Source of the DNA: Flavobacterium terrigena
Lineage (GTDB): Bacteria > Bacteroidota > Bacteroidia > Flavobacteriales > Flavobacteriaceae
Length of the DNA stretch: 41,503 bases
Direction: 5' to 3'
NCBI RefSeq assembly: GCF_900108955.1
Contig: NZ_FNYA01000011.1
Coordinates: 1-41,503 of the forward strand
Positions 23,803-34,019 of the stretch are shown one piece after another. The position numbers and the translations under genes are program-made. The notes beneath the pieces are model-generated. The model was given only the letters and a program-made list of their open reading frames with translations. It had not been told where the DNA came from and did no database searches. Numbering within the stretch: the first letter of the stretch is position 1; each line of letters opens with the position of its first letter.

Positions 23803-24227
23803 TATCTTTCTCTTCTAGATAAAACCATGTTTGACAATTTGCATAAAGAGATTAGTTTGTCGTTTTCATCTACAATTCTAATTTCCCACAAATGAATACT
23901 TGCGCCTTTATGAACAATTTTAGCCGTACAAAAAACGGTTCCTTCTCGTTTGCTTCGTAAATGATTCGCACTAATTTCAATACCGCGAACTTCTTGTTTT
24001 TCTGGGTTAATAAACATTAATGAAGCGGCACTTCCCACGCTTTCAGCTAAAGCGACTGTTGCGCCACCGTGAAGTAAACCCATTGGTTGATGTACTCTTG
24101 AATTCACTGGCATTTTTGCTGTTAAAAAATCTTCACCAGCGTCAATATACTCAATTTCAAGAGTTTCCATTAAGGTGTTTTTAGACCAATGCTTACAAAG
24201 TGCTAAAAACTTTTCTTTATTAAACAT
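23802..24227 (-). CDS. PaaI/YdiI-family hotdog thioesterase (putative DHNA-CoA thioesterase)
   Basis: A 141-residue single hotdog-fold domain. HQPMGLLHGGATVALAESVGSAAS carries the catalytic acid in the ALAES helix, and VRGIEISANHLRS follows as the substrate-facing strand. Family members hydrolyse acyl-CoA or aryl-CoA thioesters in the cytosol. Coupling to isochorismate synthase (one-base overlap) suggests hydrolysis of 1,4-dihydroxy-2-naphthoyl-CoA in menaquinone synthesis. That function is inferred from position. Confidence 0.85.
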   Translation of the reverse strand: MFNKEKFLALCKHWSKNTLMETLEIEYIDAGEDFLTAKMPVNSRVHQPMGLLHGGATVALAESVGSAASLMFINPEKQEVRGIEISANHLRSKREGTVFCTAKIVHKGASIHLWEIRIVDENDKLISLCKLSNMVLSRRER

Positions 24228-24242
24228 AAATAGTTATTTTTA

Positions 24243-24250
24243 CAAAGTTA
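24243..24250 (-). promoter_or_regulatory. -7 promoter element of the thioesterase-menF-bshB1 operon
   Basis: TAACTTTG on the minus strand, 15 bases ahead of the thioesterase start. A second match, TAAATTTG, abuts it (24251-24258), so the exact start is uncertain. An AT-rich hairpin AAAACGAA/TTCGTTTT (24280-24301) separates this from the divergent lipoprotein gene. Confidence 0.5.
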
Positions 24251-24320
24251 CAAATTTATATTTCGAATAAAAATATACCAAAACGAAGATTTTTTCGTTT
24301 TAAATAAAATTTAACATACT

Positions 24321-25892
24321 ATGCGTCAGTTTAAACTTTTACTTGGCTTAATAACAATATTTTCTTTCACTTCATGTAGAAACGAACTTGATTTTGAATC
24401 GAGTATTGGAGATTTATCATTCTCTAAAGAAACTGTGTATTTAGATACTGTTTTTACAAATATTGGTTCGAGTACTTACACCTTAAAAGTATATAACAAT
24501 AGTAATAAAAACATTTCAATACCTAGTGTTAGATTAGGAAAAGGACAAGCTTCTAACTACCAATTAATGGTCGATGGTGTAGCTGGAAAAGAGTTTGAAA
24601 ATGTAGAACTTTTGGCAAAAGACAGTATGTTCGTTTTTATATCTGTAAACTCAGACGTAGCTGATGCTAATCCAACTGATTTTCTATATACCGATGAAAT
24701 TCAGTTTGGAAATGGTGGAAATTTTCAAAAAGTTAATTTAGTAACTTTAATTCAAGATGCGGTTTTCATTTATCCTGAAAGAACTGGAAGTCCGAATAAT
24801 TTCACTTACGAACAAATACAATTAGGCGTAGATGGAAATGGTGATCCAATTAAAATTACAGGAACGAATTTAAGTCATACTGATGTTGTTAATGGTGATG
24901 AATTACATTGGACCAACACAAAACCTTATGTTGTTTATGGCTATGCGAAAATTCCAGAAAATGAAGATTTAATAATTGACCAAGGTACAAAAGTACATTT
25001 CCATGCGAATTCAGGATTAATTGTAGCAGACGATGCTAGTTTAGTTGTTAATGGCGACTTAAGCACTTATGATACAGATGGAAATGTTTTAGTAGATAAT
25101 GAAGTAGTTTTTGAAGGTGATCGTTTGGAACCAAATTATGCAGAAGTACCTGGACAATGGGGAACTGTTTGGTTTTTACCAGGAAGTAACGGAAATAACA
25201 TTAAAAATTTAACAATTAAAAATGCCACTGTTGGTATGCTAGTTTCTGGAAATGATGGAACTCCTACTCCAACTATCGACATGACAAATACACAAATTTA
25301 TAATTGCACCAATGTGGGAATTTTAGCCCGAACTGGAAATTTGACTGGTAAAAACGTAGTCATTAACAATTGTGGACAAGCAAGTTTAGCTTGTACTGAA
25401 GGCGGAAGCTACGATTTTACACATTGTACATTTGCAAATTATTGGAGCTCACCAAATCAAACGTGTTTGGTATTAAATGATTTTTATAAAGATGGTTCCT
25501 TGGTTGTTCCAGTTAGCTTAACAAAAGCAGATTTTAAAAACTGTATTTTTTATGGTTCCTCAAATATTAGTATTGATTTAGAAAAAAAAGGTACAACCTT
25601 TGAATATCAATTTAATAATTGCTTAATAAAATTTGTTGATTTTAACAATCAGTTTATTAATGGCGAATTATATAGTTTTACAAGCAATCCAAATTATTCG
25701 AATTGTATTTTATCTTTAAGTAGTAATACTAACTCACCAAAATTTAAAAATTCAAGTAAAAATAAACTGAACATATTACTAGGTTCTGCCGCAATTGGAA
25801 TGGGAATTTTTGATCCTTTAGTTCCAGATGATATTCTTGGAAATTCAAGAGCAACCTCGTGTGATATTGGTGCTTATCAGTATTTACCATAA
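24321..25892 (+). CDS. Right-handed beta-helix lipoprotein
   Basis: A 523-residue cell-surface-type lipoprotein. A lipobox FTSC puts the lipidated Cys at residue 19, after a hydrophobic signal (LLLGLITIFSF). Residues 30-150 look like an Ig-like domain (DTVFTNIGSSTYTLKVYNNSNKNI). From about 200 on, beta-helix coils carry repeated short N/T/I-rich strands (IKNLTIKNATVGMLVSG, TQIYNCTNVGILARTG, GKNVVINNCGQAS). It ends GNSRATSCDIGAYQY, a motif common at the end of Bacteroidota right-handed beta-helix proteins. Function unknown; polysaccharide binding or lyase activity is possible. Own terminator at 25904. Confidence 0.82.
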   Translation: MRQFKLLLGLITIFSFTSCRNELDFESSIGDLSFSKETVYLDTVFTNIGSSTYTLKVYNNSNKNISIPSVRLGKGQASNYQLMVDGVAGKEFENVELLAKDSMFVFISVNSDVADANPTDFLYTDEIQFGNGGNFQKVNLVTLIQDAVFIYPERTGSPNNFTYEQIQLGVDGNGDPIKITGTNLSHTDVVNGDELHWTNTKPYVVYGYAKIPENEDLIIDQGTKVHFHANSGLIVADDASLVVNGDLSTYDTDGNVLVDNEVVFEGDRLEPNYAEVPGQWGTVWFLPGSNGNNIKNLTIKNATVGMLVSGNDGTPTPTIDMTNTQIYNCTNVGILARTGNLTGKNVVINNCGQASLACTEGGSYDFTHCTFANYWSSPNQTCLVLNDFYKDGSLVVPVSLTKADFKNCIFYGSSNISIDLEKKGTTFEYQFNNCLIKFVDFNNQFINGELYSFTSNPNYSNCILSLSSNTNSPKFKNSSKNKLNILLGSAAIGMGIFDPLVPDDILGNSRATSCDIGAYQYLP

Positions 25893-25903
25893 ATTTCAAA
25901 TTT

Positions 25904-25931
25904 AGAGCGGTTTTTACCGCTCTTTTTTTTT
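25904..25931 (+). terminator. Intrinsic terminator after lipoprotein gene
   Basis: AGAGCGGT / ACCGCTCT with a 4-base T loop, followed by eight Ts. Confidence 0.9.
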
Positions 25932-25950
25932 ATACTTTAATAAGAAAGTT

Positions 25951-25958
25951 TACCTTTG
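25951..25958 (+). promoter_or_regulatory. -7 promoter element of purL
   Basis: TACCTTTG followed by C, 28 bases ahead of the purL ATG. Same octamer as at 14021. The -33 region is T-rich without a clear TTG. Confidence 0.6.
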
Positions 25959-25986
25959 CACCACGTACAACTAACAACACAACATA

Positions 25987-28900
25987 ATGATTTTTTTCTT
26001 TGGAAACCAAAGCAATACAGTATTTGCAGTTCAAACTCAATCTGAAATTTCTTCCGAAAACATCCAAAAACTAAACTGGCTATTTGGAGAAACACAACAA
26101 ATTGATAGTAAAACCATCTCTCAAAATTTTGTAGGACCACGTGCAGCTATGGTTACACCTTGGAGTACGAATGCGGTTGAAATCACTCAGAATATGGGGA
26201 TTTCTGGAATTATCAGAATCGAAGAATTCGAAAAAGTAACTGCTGATTTTACTGATTTTGATCCAATGTTACTTCAAAAATATACGGAATTACATCAAGA
26301 CATTTTCACGATAAATATTCAACCAGAAGCTATTTTAGAAATTGATGATATTGATGCTTACAACAAACAAGAAGGTTTAGCTTTGAGTTTAGAAGAAGTA
26401 GAATATTTAGATAATTTAGCGACTAAATTAGGTAGAAAATTAACGGATTCTGAAATTTTTGCTTTCTCACAAGCCAATTCAGAACACTGTCGTCATAAAA
26501 TTTTCAACGGAACTTTTGTGGTTGATGGAGAAGAAAAACCTACATCATTATTCAAATTAATCAAGAAAACTTCTCAAGAAAACCCTAACGATATCGTTTC
26601 GGCATATAAAGATAATGTCGCTTTTGTAAAAGGTCCGAAAGTAACTCAATTCGCACCAAAAAGCGCTGACAAACCTGATTTTTACGAAGAAAAAGAATTC
26701 GATTCTGTACTTTCATTAAAAGCAGAAACACACAATTTCCCAACAACTGTTGAGCCTTTCAACGGAGCTGCAACTGGTTCTGGAGGAGAAATTCGTGACC
26801 GTTTAGCTGGTGGACAAGGTTCGTTACCATTAGCAGGAACTGCAGTTTACATGACTTCTTACTCAAGATTGAATAACAATCGTAAATATGAAGAAGCGAT
26901 GGCAGAACGTCCTTGGTTGTACCAAACGCCAATGGATATTTTGATTAAAGCATCAAACGGAGCATCTGATTTCGGTAATAAATTCGGGCAACCATTAATT
27001 ACTGGTTCAGTTTTAACTTTCGAACATAATGAAGAAAATCGTAAATTAGGTTACGATAAAGTAATTATGCAAGCGGGTGGAATTGGTTACGGAAAATTAG
27101 ATCAAGCCATTAAAAAGAAACCACAAGAAGGTGATAAAATTGTCATTCTTGGTGGAGAAAATTATAGAATTGGAATGGGTGGAGCTGCGGTATCATCTGC
27201 AGACACAGGTGCTTTTGGTTCAGGAATTGAATTAAATGCGATCCAACGTTCTAATCCAGAAATGCAAAAACGTGCGGCTAATGCTATTCGTGGTTTAGTG
27301 GAAAGTGATAACAATCCAATTGTTTCTATTCACGATCATGGTGCAGGTGGACATTTAAATTGTTTATCTGAATTAGTTGAAGAAACAGGTGGATTAATCG
27401 ATTTAGATAAATTACCAGTTGGAGATCCAACACTTTCTGCAAAAGAAATCATCGGAAACGAATCTCAAGAAAGAATGGGATTAGTAATTGGTGGTAAAGA
27501 TATGGACATCTTACAAAAAATTGCTGATAGAGAACGTTCTCCAATGTATGAAGTTGGTGAAGTAACAAGTGATCACCGATTTACATTCGAATCAAAATCT
27601 ACAGGTTTAAAACCAATGGATTACGCTTTGGAAGACTTTTTCGGAAGTTCGCCAAAAACAATCATGACAGACTCAACAATTGCTAGAAATTACAGCAATT
27701 CAGAATATAATTCAAAAGAAATTCCAACTTATTTAGAGCAAGTTTTACAACTAGAAGCTGTGGCTTGTAAAGACTGGTTAACGAACAAAGTTGACCGTTG
27801 TGTAGGCGGAAAAGTTGCCAAACAACAATGTGCTGGACCGTTACAATTACCTTTAAACAATGTAGGTGTAATGGCTTTAGACTTCAAAGGAAAAGAAGGA
27901 ATTGCCACTTCAATTGGCCACGCTCCTATTTCTGCATTAATTGACCCAGTTGCTGGAAGTAGAAATGCAATTGCAGAATCGCTTTCAAACTTAGTTTGGG
28001 CGCCGTTAAAAGATGGTTTAGACTCCGTTTCATTATCTGCTAACTGGATGTGGGCTTGTAAAAATGAAGGTGAAGATGCTCGTTTGTACGAAGCCGTTCA
28101 AGGTTGTTCAGATTTTGCTATCGAATTAGGAATCAATATTCCAACAGGAAAAGATTCTCTTTCAATGAAGCAAAAATATCCAAATGATGAAGTAATTGCG
28201 CCAGGAACTGTTATTATTTCAGCTGCTGGAAATTGTTCAAATATCACGAAAGTTGTAGAACCAGTTTTACAACATAATGGCGGAAACATTTACTATATTA
28301 ATTTATCGCAAGATACCTTCAAATTAGGTGGTTCGTCATTTAATCAAACACAAAATAAAGTTGGAAATGGAACGCCAACTATTACAAATGCTGCCTTTTT
28401 CAAGAAAGCATTTAATACCTTACAAGATTTAATTAAAGAAAGAAAAATCAAAGCTGGACATGATATTGGAAGTGGTGGTTTAATCACAACTTTATTAGAA
28501 ATGTGTTTTGCAGATGTGAATTTAGGTGCGAATTTCAATTTGACTGCTATTAACGAACACGATTCAACAAAATTATTATTCTCTGAAAATATTGCCGTTG
28601 TTTTCCAAGCTGATGCTGAAGTGGAAGCTACATTTAAAGCAAATGGTGTTGAAATTTTCAACATTGGAACAGTTACGAATTCAGATACCGTTTCAATTAC
28701 GAATTATGATGATACTTTCAATTTAAGTGTTTCAAAATATAGAAAAGCTTGGTTTGAAACTTCTTATTTATTAGATCAAAAACAATCTAAAAACGGAAAA
28801 GCGTTAGAGCGTTTTGAAAATTTCGCGAATCAACCTTTAGATTTTACTTTCCCATCTCATTTTGATGGAAAATTAGCTCCAACTTCTGCTACAAACAGAC

Positions 28901-29646
28901 CAAAAGCAGCGATTATTCGTGAAAAAGGAAGTAATTCTGAAAGAGAAATGGCAAATGCGATGTATTTAGCAGGTTTTGATGTAAAAGACGTTCACATGAC
29001 GGATTTAATTTCTGGTCGTGAAACTTTAGAAGATATTCAATTTATTGGTGCTGTTGGTGGATTCTCAAATTCAGATGTTTTAGGTTCGGCAAAAGGTTGG
29101 GCTGGAGCATTTTTATACAACGAAAAAGCAAATACAGCATTGAAAAACTTCTTCAAAAGAGAAGATACACTTTCTGTTGGAATTTGTAATGGTTGTCAGT
29201 TAATGATGGAATTAGAACTGGTAAATCCAGAACACGAAGTTCACGGAAAAATGAAACATAACGATTCTCATAAACACGAAAGTGGCTTTACTTCTGTAAA
29301 AGTTCAGAAGAATAATTCGGTGATGTTATCAAGTTTAGAAGGTGCAACTTTAGGAGTTTGGATTTCGCATGGTGAAGGAAAATTCAACTTACCATTATCG
29401 GAAGAAAACTATAACATTGTTGCGAAATATGGTTACGAAGGTTATCCAGCAAATCCAAATGGTTCTGATTATAACACCGCAATGATGTGTGATGCAACTG
29501 GAAGACATTTAGTAACAATGCCGCATATTGAGCGTTCAACTTTCCCTTGGAACTGGGCAAACTATCCAGAAAGAGGTCAGAAAGACGAAGTTACTCCGTG
29601 GCTAGAAGCATTTGTTAACGCAAGAAAATGGATAGAAAATAAATAA
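25987..29646 (+). CDS. purL: Phosphoribosylformylglycinamidine synthase
   Basis: A 1219-residue fused PurS-PurL-PurQ-type enzyme of purine synthesis (FGAR + Gln + ATP to FGAM). The N-terminal PurS-like domain and linker cover about 1-170. The synthetase core starts at the SEHCRHKIF motif and includes KAETHNFPTTVEPFNGAATGSGGEIRD and SIHDHGAGGHLNCL. A second AIRS-like half follows. The C-terminal glutaminase domain carries nucleophile C1067 in GICNGCQLM and the HGEGKF histidine segment. Length is close to the single-chain enzymes of Proteobacteria and eukaryotes. Monocistronic between its own promoter and a bidirectional terminator. Confidence 0.96.
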   Translation: MIFFFGNQSNTVFAVQTQSEISSENIQKLNWLFGETQQIDSKTISQNFVGPRAAMVTPWSTNAVEITQNMGISGIIRIEEFEKVTADFTDFDPMLLQKYTELHQDIFTINIQPEAILEIDDIDAYNKQEGLALSLEEVEYLDNLATKLGRKLTDSEIFAFSQANSEHCRHKIFNGTFVVDGEEKPTSLFKLIKKTSQENPNDIVSAYKDNVAFVKGPKVTQFAPKSADKPDFYEEKEFDSVLSLKAETHNFPTTVEPFNGAATGSGGEIRDRLAGGQGSLPLAGTAVYMTSYSRLNNNRKYEEAMAERPWLYQTPMDILIKASNGASDFGNKFGQPLITGSVLTFEHNEENRKLGYDKVIMQAGGIGYGKLDQAIKKKPQEGDKIVILGGENYRIGMGGAAVSSADTGAFGSGIELNAIQRSNPEMQKRAANAIRGLVESDNNPIVSIHDHGAGGHLNCLSELVEETGGLIDLDKLPVGDPTLSAKEIIGNESQERMGLVIGGKDMDILQKIADRERSPMYEVGEVTSDHRFTFESKSTGLKPMDYALEDFFGSSPKTIMTDSTIARNYSNSEYNSKEIPTYLEQVLQLEAVACKDWLTNKVDRCVGGKVAKQQCAGPLQLPLNNVGVMALDFKGKEGIATSIGHAPISALIDPVAGSRNAIAESLSNLVWAPLKDGLDSVSLSANWMWACKNEGEDARLYEAVQGCSDFAIELGINIPTGKDSLSMKQKYPNDEVIAPGTVIISAAGNCSNITKVVEPVLQHNGGNIYYINLSQDTFKLGGSSFNQTQNKVGNGTPTITNAAFFKKAFNTLQDLIKERKIKAGHDIGSGGLITTLLEMCFADVNLGANFNLTAINEHDSTKLLFSENIAVVFQADAEVEATFKANGVEIFNIGTVTNSDTVSITNYDDTFNLSVSKYRKAWFETSYLLDQKQSKNGKALERFENFANQPLDFTFPSHFDGKLAPTSATNRPKAAIIREKGSNSEREMANAMYLAGFDVKDVHMTDLISGRETLEDIQFIGAVGGFSNSDVLGSAKGWAGAFLYNEKANTALKNFFKREDTLSVGICNGCQLMMELELVNPEHEVHGKMKHNDSHKHESGFTSVKVQKNNSVMLSSLEGATLGVWISHGEGKFNLPLSEENYNIVAKYGYEGYPANPNGSDYNTAMMCDATGRHLVTMPHIERSTFPWNWANYPERGQKDEVTPWLEAFVNARKWIENK

Positions 29647-29662
29647 TACTATTTTAAGAATA

Positions 29663-29697
29663 AAAAAAAATCAGCTTGTAAAAAGCTGATTTTTTTT
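29663..29697. terminator. Bidirectional terminator between purL and hybrid kinase
   Basis: TCAGCTT / AAGCTGA stem inside an A-run on the left and a T-run on the right, loop GTAAA. Serves purL on the plus strand and the converging kinase gene on the minus strand. Confidence 0.88.
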
Positions 29698-29716
29698 GTG
29701 CTATTTTTAGAAAAAA

Positions 29717-31906
29717 CTAGACGTGTTTTTCAATAATGACTTGTAAATCTTTAATTTCAAAAGGTTTAACTAAAACGTCATTGATTCCATTTATCGCCAT
29801 TTCGTTAATAATTTCATTTTTATCAGAAGCCGTTAAGGCAATAATTGGTGTCAAAATTCCTAATTCTCTAATCTTTTGGGAAGCTTCAAATCCATTTAAA
29901 ATAGGCATATGAATGTCCATTAGAATCAAATCGAATTGATGTTTTTCAACTAAAGCAATCGCTTCTAAACCATTTTCTGCAATCTTACAAGTATGATCGC
30001 TTTTATCCAATAATTTCTTAGTGACCATTTGATTGATCTTGTTATCTTCTACTACAAGAATTTTCAAATGTGTTTTATTTCCTTTTGATGCCAACATAGG
30101 ATTATGTTTAAAAATCGGTTCGTTATCTGCTTCAATATAAGGGATTTTCACAGTAAAAACTGTTCCTTTATTCATTTCGCTTTTGACTGAAATTTCTCCT
30201 TTAAACAAATCTACTAATCTTTTTACAATTGACAATCCGAGTCCAGTTCCTTTGTATTGTTCATTTAAATTGACATCGACTTGCACAAATTTTTCGAAAA
30301 TTTTATCTAAATATTCTTCTGGAATTCCGATTCCGTTATCTTCAATTTGAATCTGAATTTTTTGAACAGCATCTTCTTCCAAAAGGTTTAATTTAATAGA
30401 AACGATTCCGCCTTTAGTAAACTTTAGTGAGTTACTAATTAAGTTAATTAAGATTTGAGAAAATCGTGTTAAATCAGTTTTAATAACCTGTGGAACGACG
30501 TCAGAAATTTCAATATTCAGTTTATTTTTATTCGATTTGGCAATAATTTCTAAAGATTCTCTAATTACAGAAATTTCTTTTCTAATTTCTACATTCTCGT
30601 AAATTAATTCGAATTTAGTATCTTCAATTTTATATACATTTAGAACATCGTTTATCAATGATAATAAATAATTTGAAGAGAATTTTAGTGCATTAAAATA
30701 CTTGTTTTTCTTCAGTTCTGTATGTTCCGATTCGATAATATCTGCCATTCCAATTACACCGTACAAAGGCGTTCTAAGTTCGTGGCTCACATTCGATAAA
30801 AATTGAGATTTTAATAAAGAGGCTTCTTCCGATTTTATATTGGCAATTTTTAATTGTTCATTTGAATCGAAAAGTTTTTTATTTAATTTTCTATAATCTA
30901 AATAGTTTTTAAACATATAAATCAAAAAGAACAACAAAATACCTGCAAAAAACAAACTCATTTTCACAAGTTTTGAGGAAGCTAATATTTTTTGATCTTG
31001 CACTTTTTTTTCAGATTCACTTTTCTGAATTTTATTATTCATTTCTAACATATCGATAGAAGCTCCGGCAAATTTTATGTCTTGACTTCTTTCTTTTAGA
31101 TACAATTCATCTTGAAGCTTATCGTGTTTTTCAAGAAAAAATAATGCTTTTTTAACGTTATTGTTTTTTTTATAGAACTTATAAATCTCATCGTAAATTT
31201 CTAATTCATTTGGCTTAAAAAAGGCAACATTGTTTTCCTTTAACTTCTCTAAAACAAGATCAAAACAATTTTCAGCTTCAACATTTTCATTTCTGTTTGA
31301 ATGATAATTCCCTAATAATGTATAATAAGTCACGTACATTTCGAAATCTTTTTCAGTTTTCAAAACAGGTACAATCTTGTCTAAATATTTTTTACCCATT
31401 TCGAAGTTTTCCAGTTTAAAATAAGCATCAGCAATATTTAATTCTGTAAAGGCGATATCGAGTTTATCTCCAAATTCTATGGAAAATCTGTAACATTTAA
31501 AATAATATTCTAAACCTTTTTTAGGATTATTTAATCGGAAGAAATAAAGATTTCCTGTGTTGTTATATAAATACTCTAATTGCTGAATATCGTTTGCTTT
31601 TAAAGCAAATCTGATTCCTTCATTGTAATAATATAGCGTTTTTTTTAAATCGGAAAACTCTTCATAATTTAAACCAATAACATTATAGGCTTTTGCAGTA
31701 AAGCTATAATCATCATTTTTTAATCCATATTGCAATACTTTTTGTGCATTTTCTAAAGATGATTTACAATTTAATTTATTTAAATCGTCAATGGCTTTTT
31801 CGAGAGTTTTTTTTGCTTCAACCTTATTGTTTACAACAACTTGAGCAAAAAATAGTTTAGGAGTTAGCAGAAAAAAAAACAGGATATAATATAATTTCAC
31901 TTTCAT
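29717..31906 (-). CDS. TPR-sensor hybrid histidine kinase 1
   Basis: A 729-residue membrane hybrid kinase. In order: signal peptide (1-21); periplasmic TPR-like helices (about 25-290, including KTLYYYNEGIRFALKAND and LEYYFKCYRFSIEFGD); a coiled segment; one transmembrane helix (about 315-335); HisKA with phospho-acceptor H375 (NVSHELRTPLYG); HATPase with N box NLISNSLKF, G boxes DNGIGIP and GTGLGLSIV; and a C-terminal receiver with D664 (ILMDIHMP) and K in VLVKPF. No DNA-binding output domain, so the phosphate must pass to another protein. Its gene follows ettA across a terminator. It shares domain order with the kinase at 34020. Confidence 0.92.
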   Translation of the reverse strand: MKVKLYYILFFFLLTPKLFFAQVVVNNKVEAKKTLEKAIDDLNKLNCKSSLENAQKVLQYGLKNDDYSFTAKAYNVIGLNYEEFSDLKKTLYYYNEGIRFALKANDIQQLEYLYNNTGNLYFFRLNNPKKGLEYYFKCYRFSIEFGDKLDIAFTELNIADAYFKLENFEMGKKYLDKIVPVLKTEKDFEMYVTYYTLLGNYHSNRNENVEAENCFDLVLEKLKENNVAFFKPNELEIYDEIYKFYKKNNNVKKALFFLEKHDKLQDELYLKERSQDIKFAGASIDMLEMNNKIQKSESEKKVQDQKILASSKLVKMSLFFAGILLFFLIYMFKNYLDYRKLNKKLFDSNEQLKIANIKSEEASLLKSQFLSNVSHELRTPLYGVIGMADIIESEHTELKKNKYFNALKFSSNYLLSLINDVLNVYKIEDTKFELIYENVEIRKEISVIRESLEIIAKSNKNKLNIEISDVVPQVIKTDLTRFSQILINLISNSLKFTKGGIVSIKLNLLEEDAVQKIQIQIEDNGIGIPEEYLDKIFEKFVQVDVNLNEQYKGTGLGLSIVKRLVDLFKGEISVKSEMNKGTVFTVKIPYIEADNEPIFKHNPMLASKGNKTHLKILVVEDNKINQMVTKKLLDKSDHTCKIAENGLEAIALVEKHQFDLILMDIHMPILNGFEASQKIRELGILTPIIALTASDKNEIINEMAINGINDVLVKPFEIKDLQVIIEKHV

Positions 31907-31933
31907 ATTATCTATTGAGAGTTGTAAAAATAA

Positions 31934-31961
31934 AAAAATCCTGATATAAATCAGGATTTTT
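31934..31961 (-). terminator. Intrinsic terminator of ettA
   Basis: AAAAATCCTGAT / ATCAGGATTTTT, 12-bp stem with loop ATAA. A/T runs on both sides allow function on the minus strand after ettA. Confidence 0.85.
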
Positions 31962-31979
31962 AGTATTATTATTTGTGAA

Positions 31980-33674
31980 TTATCGAATTAACTTTTTGTA
32001 TTTGATTCGAGTTGGTGTCACATCTTTACCTAGACGTTTGCGTTTGTTTTCTTCGTATTCTGTGAAACTTCCTTCAAAACTATACACTTGAGAATCCCCT
32101 TCAAAAGCTAAGATATGCGTACAAACTCTATCTAAAAACCATCTGTCGTGAGAAATAATTACAGCACAACCGGCAAAGTTTTCTAAACCTTCTTCTAAAG
32201 CACGAAGCGTATTAATATCTAAATCATTTGTTGGCTCATCTAATAAAAGTACGTTTCCTTCTTCTTTAAGCGTCATCGCTAAGTGCAAACGGTTACGCTC
32301 ACCACCAGAAAGTGTAGCAACTTTTTTGTTTTGATCACTTCCTCCAAAATTGAAACGAGACAAATAGGCTCTTGAATTCACTTGACGTCCGCCCATCATA
32401 ATCAATTCCTGACCATCACAGAAGTTTTCCCAAAGTGTTTTATTTACATCAATATTTGAGTGCGATTGATCTACATAAGCGATTTTCACCGTATCTCCAA
32501 CTTCAAAAGATCCTGAATCTGCTTGTTGTTCACCCATAATCATTTTGAAAATAGTAGATTTACCAGCACCATTTGGTCCTATAATTCCAACAATTCCCGC
32601 TTGTGGTAAAACGAAATTTAAATCGTCATATAATAATTTATCACCAAATGCTTTCGATACATGTTTAGCTTCAATTACATTCGTTCCTAAACGTGGTCCA
32701 TTAGGAATGTAAATTTCTAATTTCTCGTCTAGTTCTTTTTGGTCTTCGTTTAATAACTTATCGTAGTTCTGTAAACGCGCTTTTTGCTTTGTTTGACGAC
32801 CTTTTGCTCCTTGACGAACCCAGTCTAACTCACGCTCTAAGTTTTTTCTACGTTTAGAAGCTACTTTTTCTTCTTGCGCCATACGAGTTGATTTTTGGTC
32901 TAACCAAGAAGAATAGTTTCCTTTCCATGGAATACCTTCTCCTCTATCTAACTCTAAAATCCAACCAGCCACGTTATCTAAGAAATATCTATCGTGCGTT
33001 ACGGCAATTACAGTTCCTGAATATTGTGCTAAATGTTGTTCTAACCAAAGTACAGATTCTGCATCTAAGTGGTTGGTAGGCTCATCTAATAATAATACGT
33101 CTGGTTGTTGTAAAAGTAAACGACATAAAGCGACACGACGTTTTTCCCCACCTGATAACACGCTAATTGGCGTATCTGGATCTGGAGTACGAAGTGCGTC
33201 CATGGCAATTTCTAATTTATTGTCAATTTCCCAAGCTCCTGAAGCGTCAATTCTGTCTTGTAATTCTGCTTGACGATCCATTAACTTTTCCATTTTTTCT
33301 GGGTTTTCATACACCTCAGGCAAACCGAAATCGTCATTAATTTTATTGAATTCTGCTAATAATTCGAAAGTTTCAGCGGCACCTTCACGAACAATATCAA
33401 TAACTGTTTTTGTTTCGTCTAAATGCGGTTCTTGCTCTAAATACCCAACAGTATAACCTGGTTGAAAAACCACATCACCTTGGTAATTTTTATCGATACC
33501 AGCAATAATTTTTAATAAAGATGATTTTCCTGAACCATTCAATCCAAGAATTCCAATTTTTGCTCCGTAAAAGAAGCTTAAATATATATTTTTAAGTACT
33601 TGTTTATCTGCTCCTGGATAACTTTTACTCAATTTTTGCATTGAGAAAATTACTTTCTTATCGTCTGCTGACAT
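31980..33674 (-). CDS. ettA: Energy-dependent translational throttle protein (ABC-F)
   Basis: A 564-residue soluble ABC-F ATPase with two nucleotide-binding domains and no membrane segments. NBD1 has GLNGSGKS (44-51) and LSGGEKRRVALCRLL; NBD2 has GPNGAGKS and LSGGERNRLHLAM; both have LLLDEPTNxLD Walker B segments. The P-site tRNA interaction linker lies between them, with the Lys/Arg-rich stretch KRRKNLERELDWVRQGAKGRQTK. The arm insertion in NBD1 and the C terminus RIKYKKLIR match EttA rather than Uup. EttA gates the ribosome's first elongation step according to ADP/ATP ratio. It is downstream of the CAL67264 gene on the same strand. Confidence 0.94.
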   Translation of the reverse strand: MSADDKKVIFSMQKLSKSYPGADKQVLKNIYLSFFYGAKIGILGLNGSGKSSLLKIIAGIDKNYQGDVVFQPGYTVGYLEQEPHLDETKTVIDIVREGAAETFELLAEFNKINDDFGLPEVYENPEKMEKLMDRQAELQDRIDASGAWEIDNKLEIAMDALRTPDPDTPISVLSGGEKRRVALCRLLLQQPDVLLLDEPTNHLDAESVLWLEQHLAQYSGTVIAVTHDRYFLDNVAGWILELDRGEGIPWKGNYSSWLDQKSTRMAQEEKVASKRRKNLERELDWVRQGAKGRQTKQKARLQNYDKLLNEDQKELDEKLEIYIPNGPRLGTNVIEAKHVSKAFGDKLLYDDLNFVLPQAGIVGIIGPNGAGKSTIFKMIMGEQQADSGSFEVGDTVKIAYVDQSHSNIDVNKTLWENFCDGQELIMMGGRQVNSRAYLSRFNFGGSDQNKKVATLSGGERNRLHLAMTLKEEGNVLLLDEPTNDLDINTLRALEEGLENFAGCAVIISHDRWFLDRVCTHILAFEGDSQVYSFEGSFTEYEENKRKRLGKDVTPTRIKYKKLIR

Positions 33675-33743
33675 AATTTATATTTATTGTTAATAATTTA
33701 TTTTTAAATCTTCGTAAATCGTACTTCTAAATCGTACTTTAAT

Positions 33744-33920
33744 TTACATTCTCCCTTTTAAGGCATTAAAAACCCATGCGTTTGCAAAAAAACCAACGCC
33801 AACTGCGGCAAAACCCCAACCAGCTACATCATCGTATCTGTAAACAGCTAAACCCATTATAATTAATCCCATTATAACCATGATACCTGTAGCCCAAGCT
33901 AAAACTGTATTTTTGTTCAT
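33744..33920 (-). CDS. CAL67264-family small membrane protein
   Basis: A 58-residue protein read on the minus strand from ATG 33918-33920 to TAA 33744-33746. It starts MNKNTVLAWATGIMVIMGLI and ends ANAWVFNALKGRM. It has two hydrophobic helices (about 6-26 and 35-53) around the loop YRYDDVAGW. I recognise it as the CAL67264-type family restricted to Flavobacteria-like organisms; function unknown. It lies 69 bases upstream of ettA on the same strand, so the two probably share a transcript. The 69-base gap contains AAATCGTACTT twice. Confidence 0.85.
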   Translation of the reverse strand: MNKNTVLAWATGIMVIMGLIIMGLAVYRYDDVAGWGFAAVGVGFFANAWVFNALKGRM

Positions 33921-34019
33921 TATTTCAATTTTATAAATTTAGGAATGCAAATATCGGAAATTTTATGATTGATTACTATTTTAAAAATGACATTCTTTAA
34001 ATAGTAATTCGTTATAAAA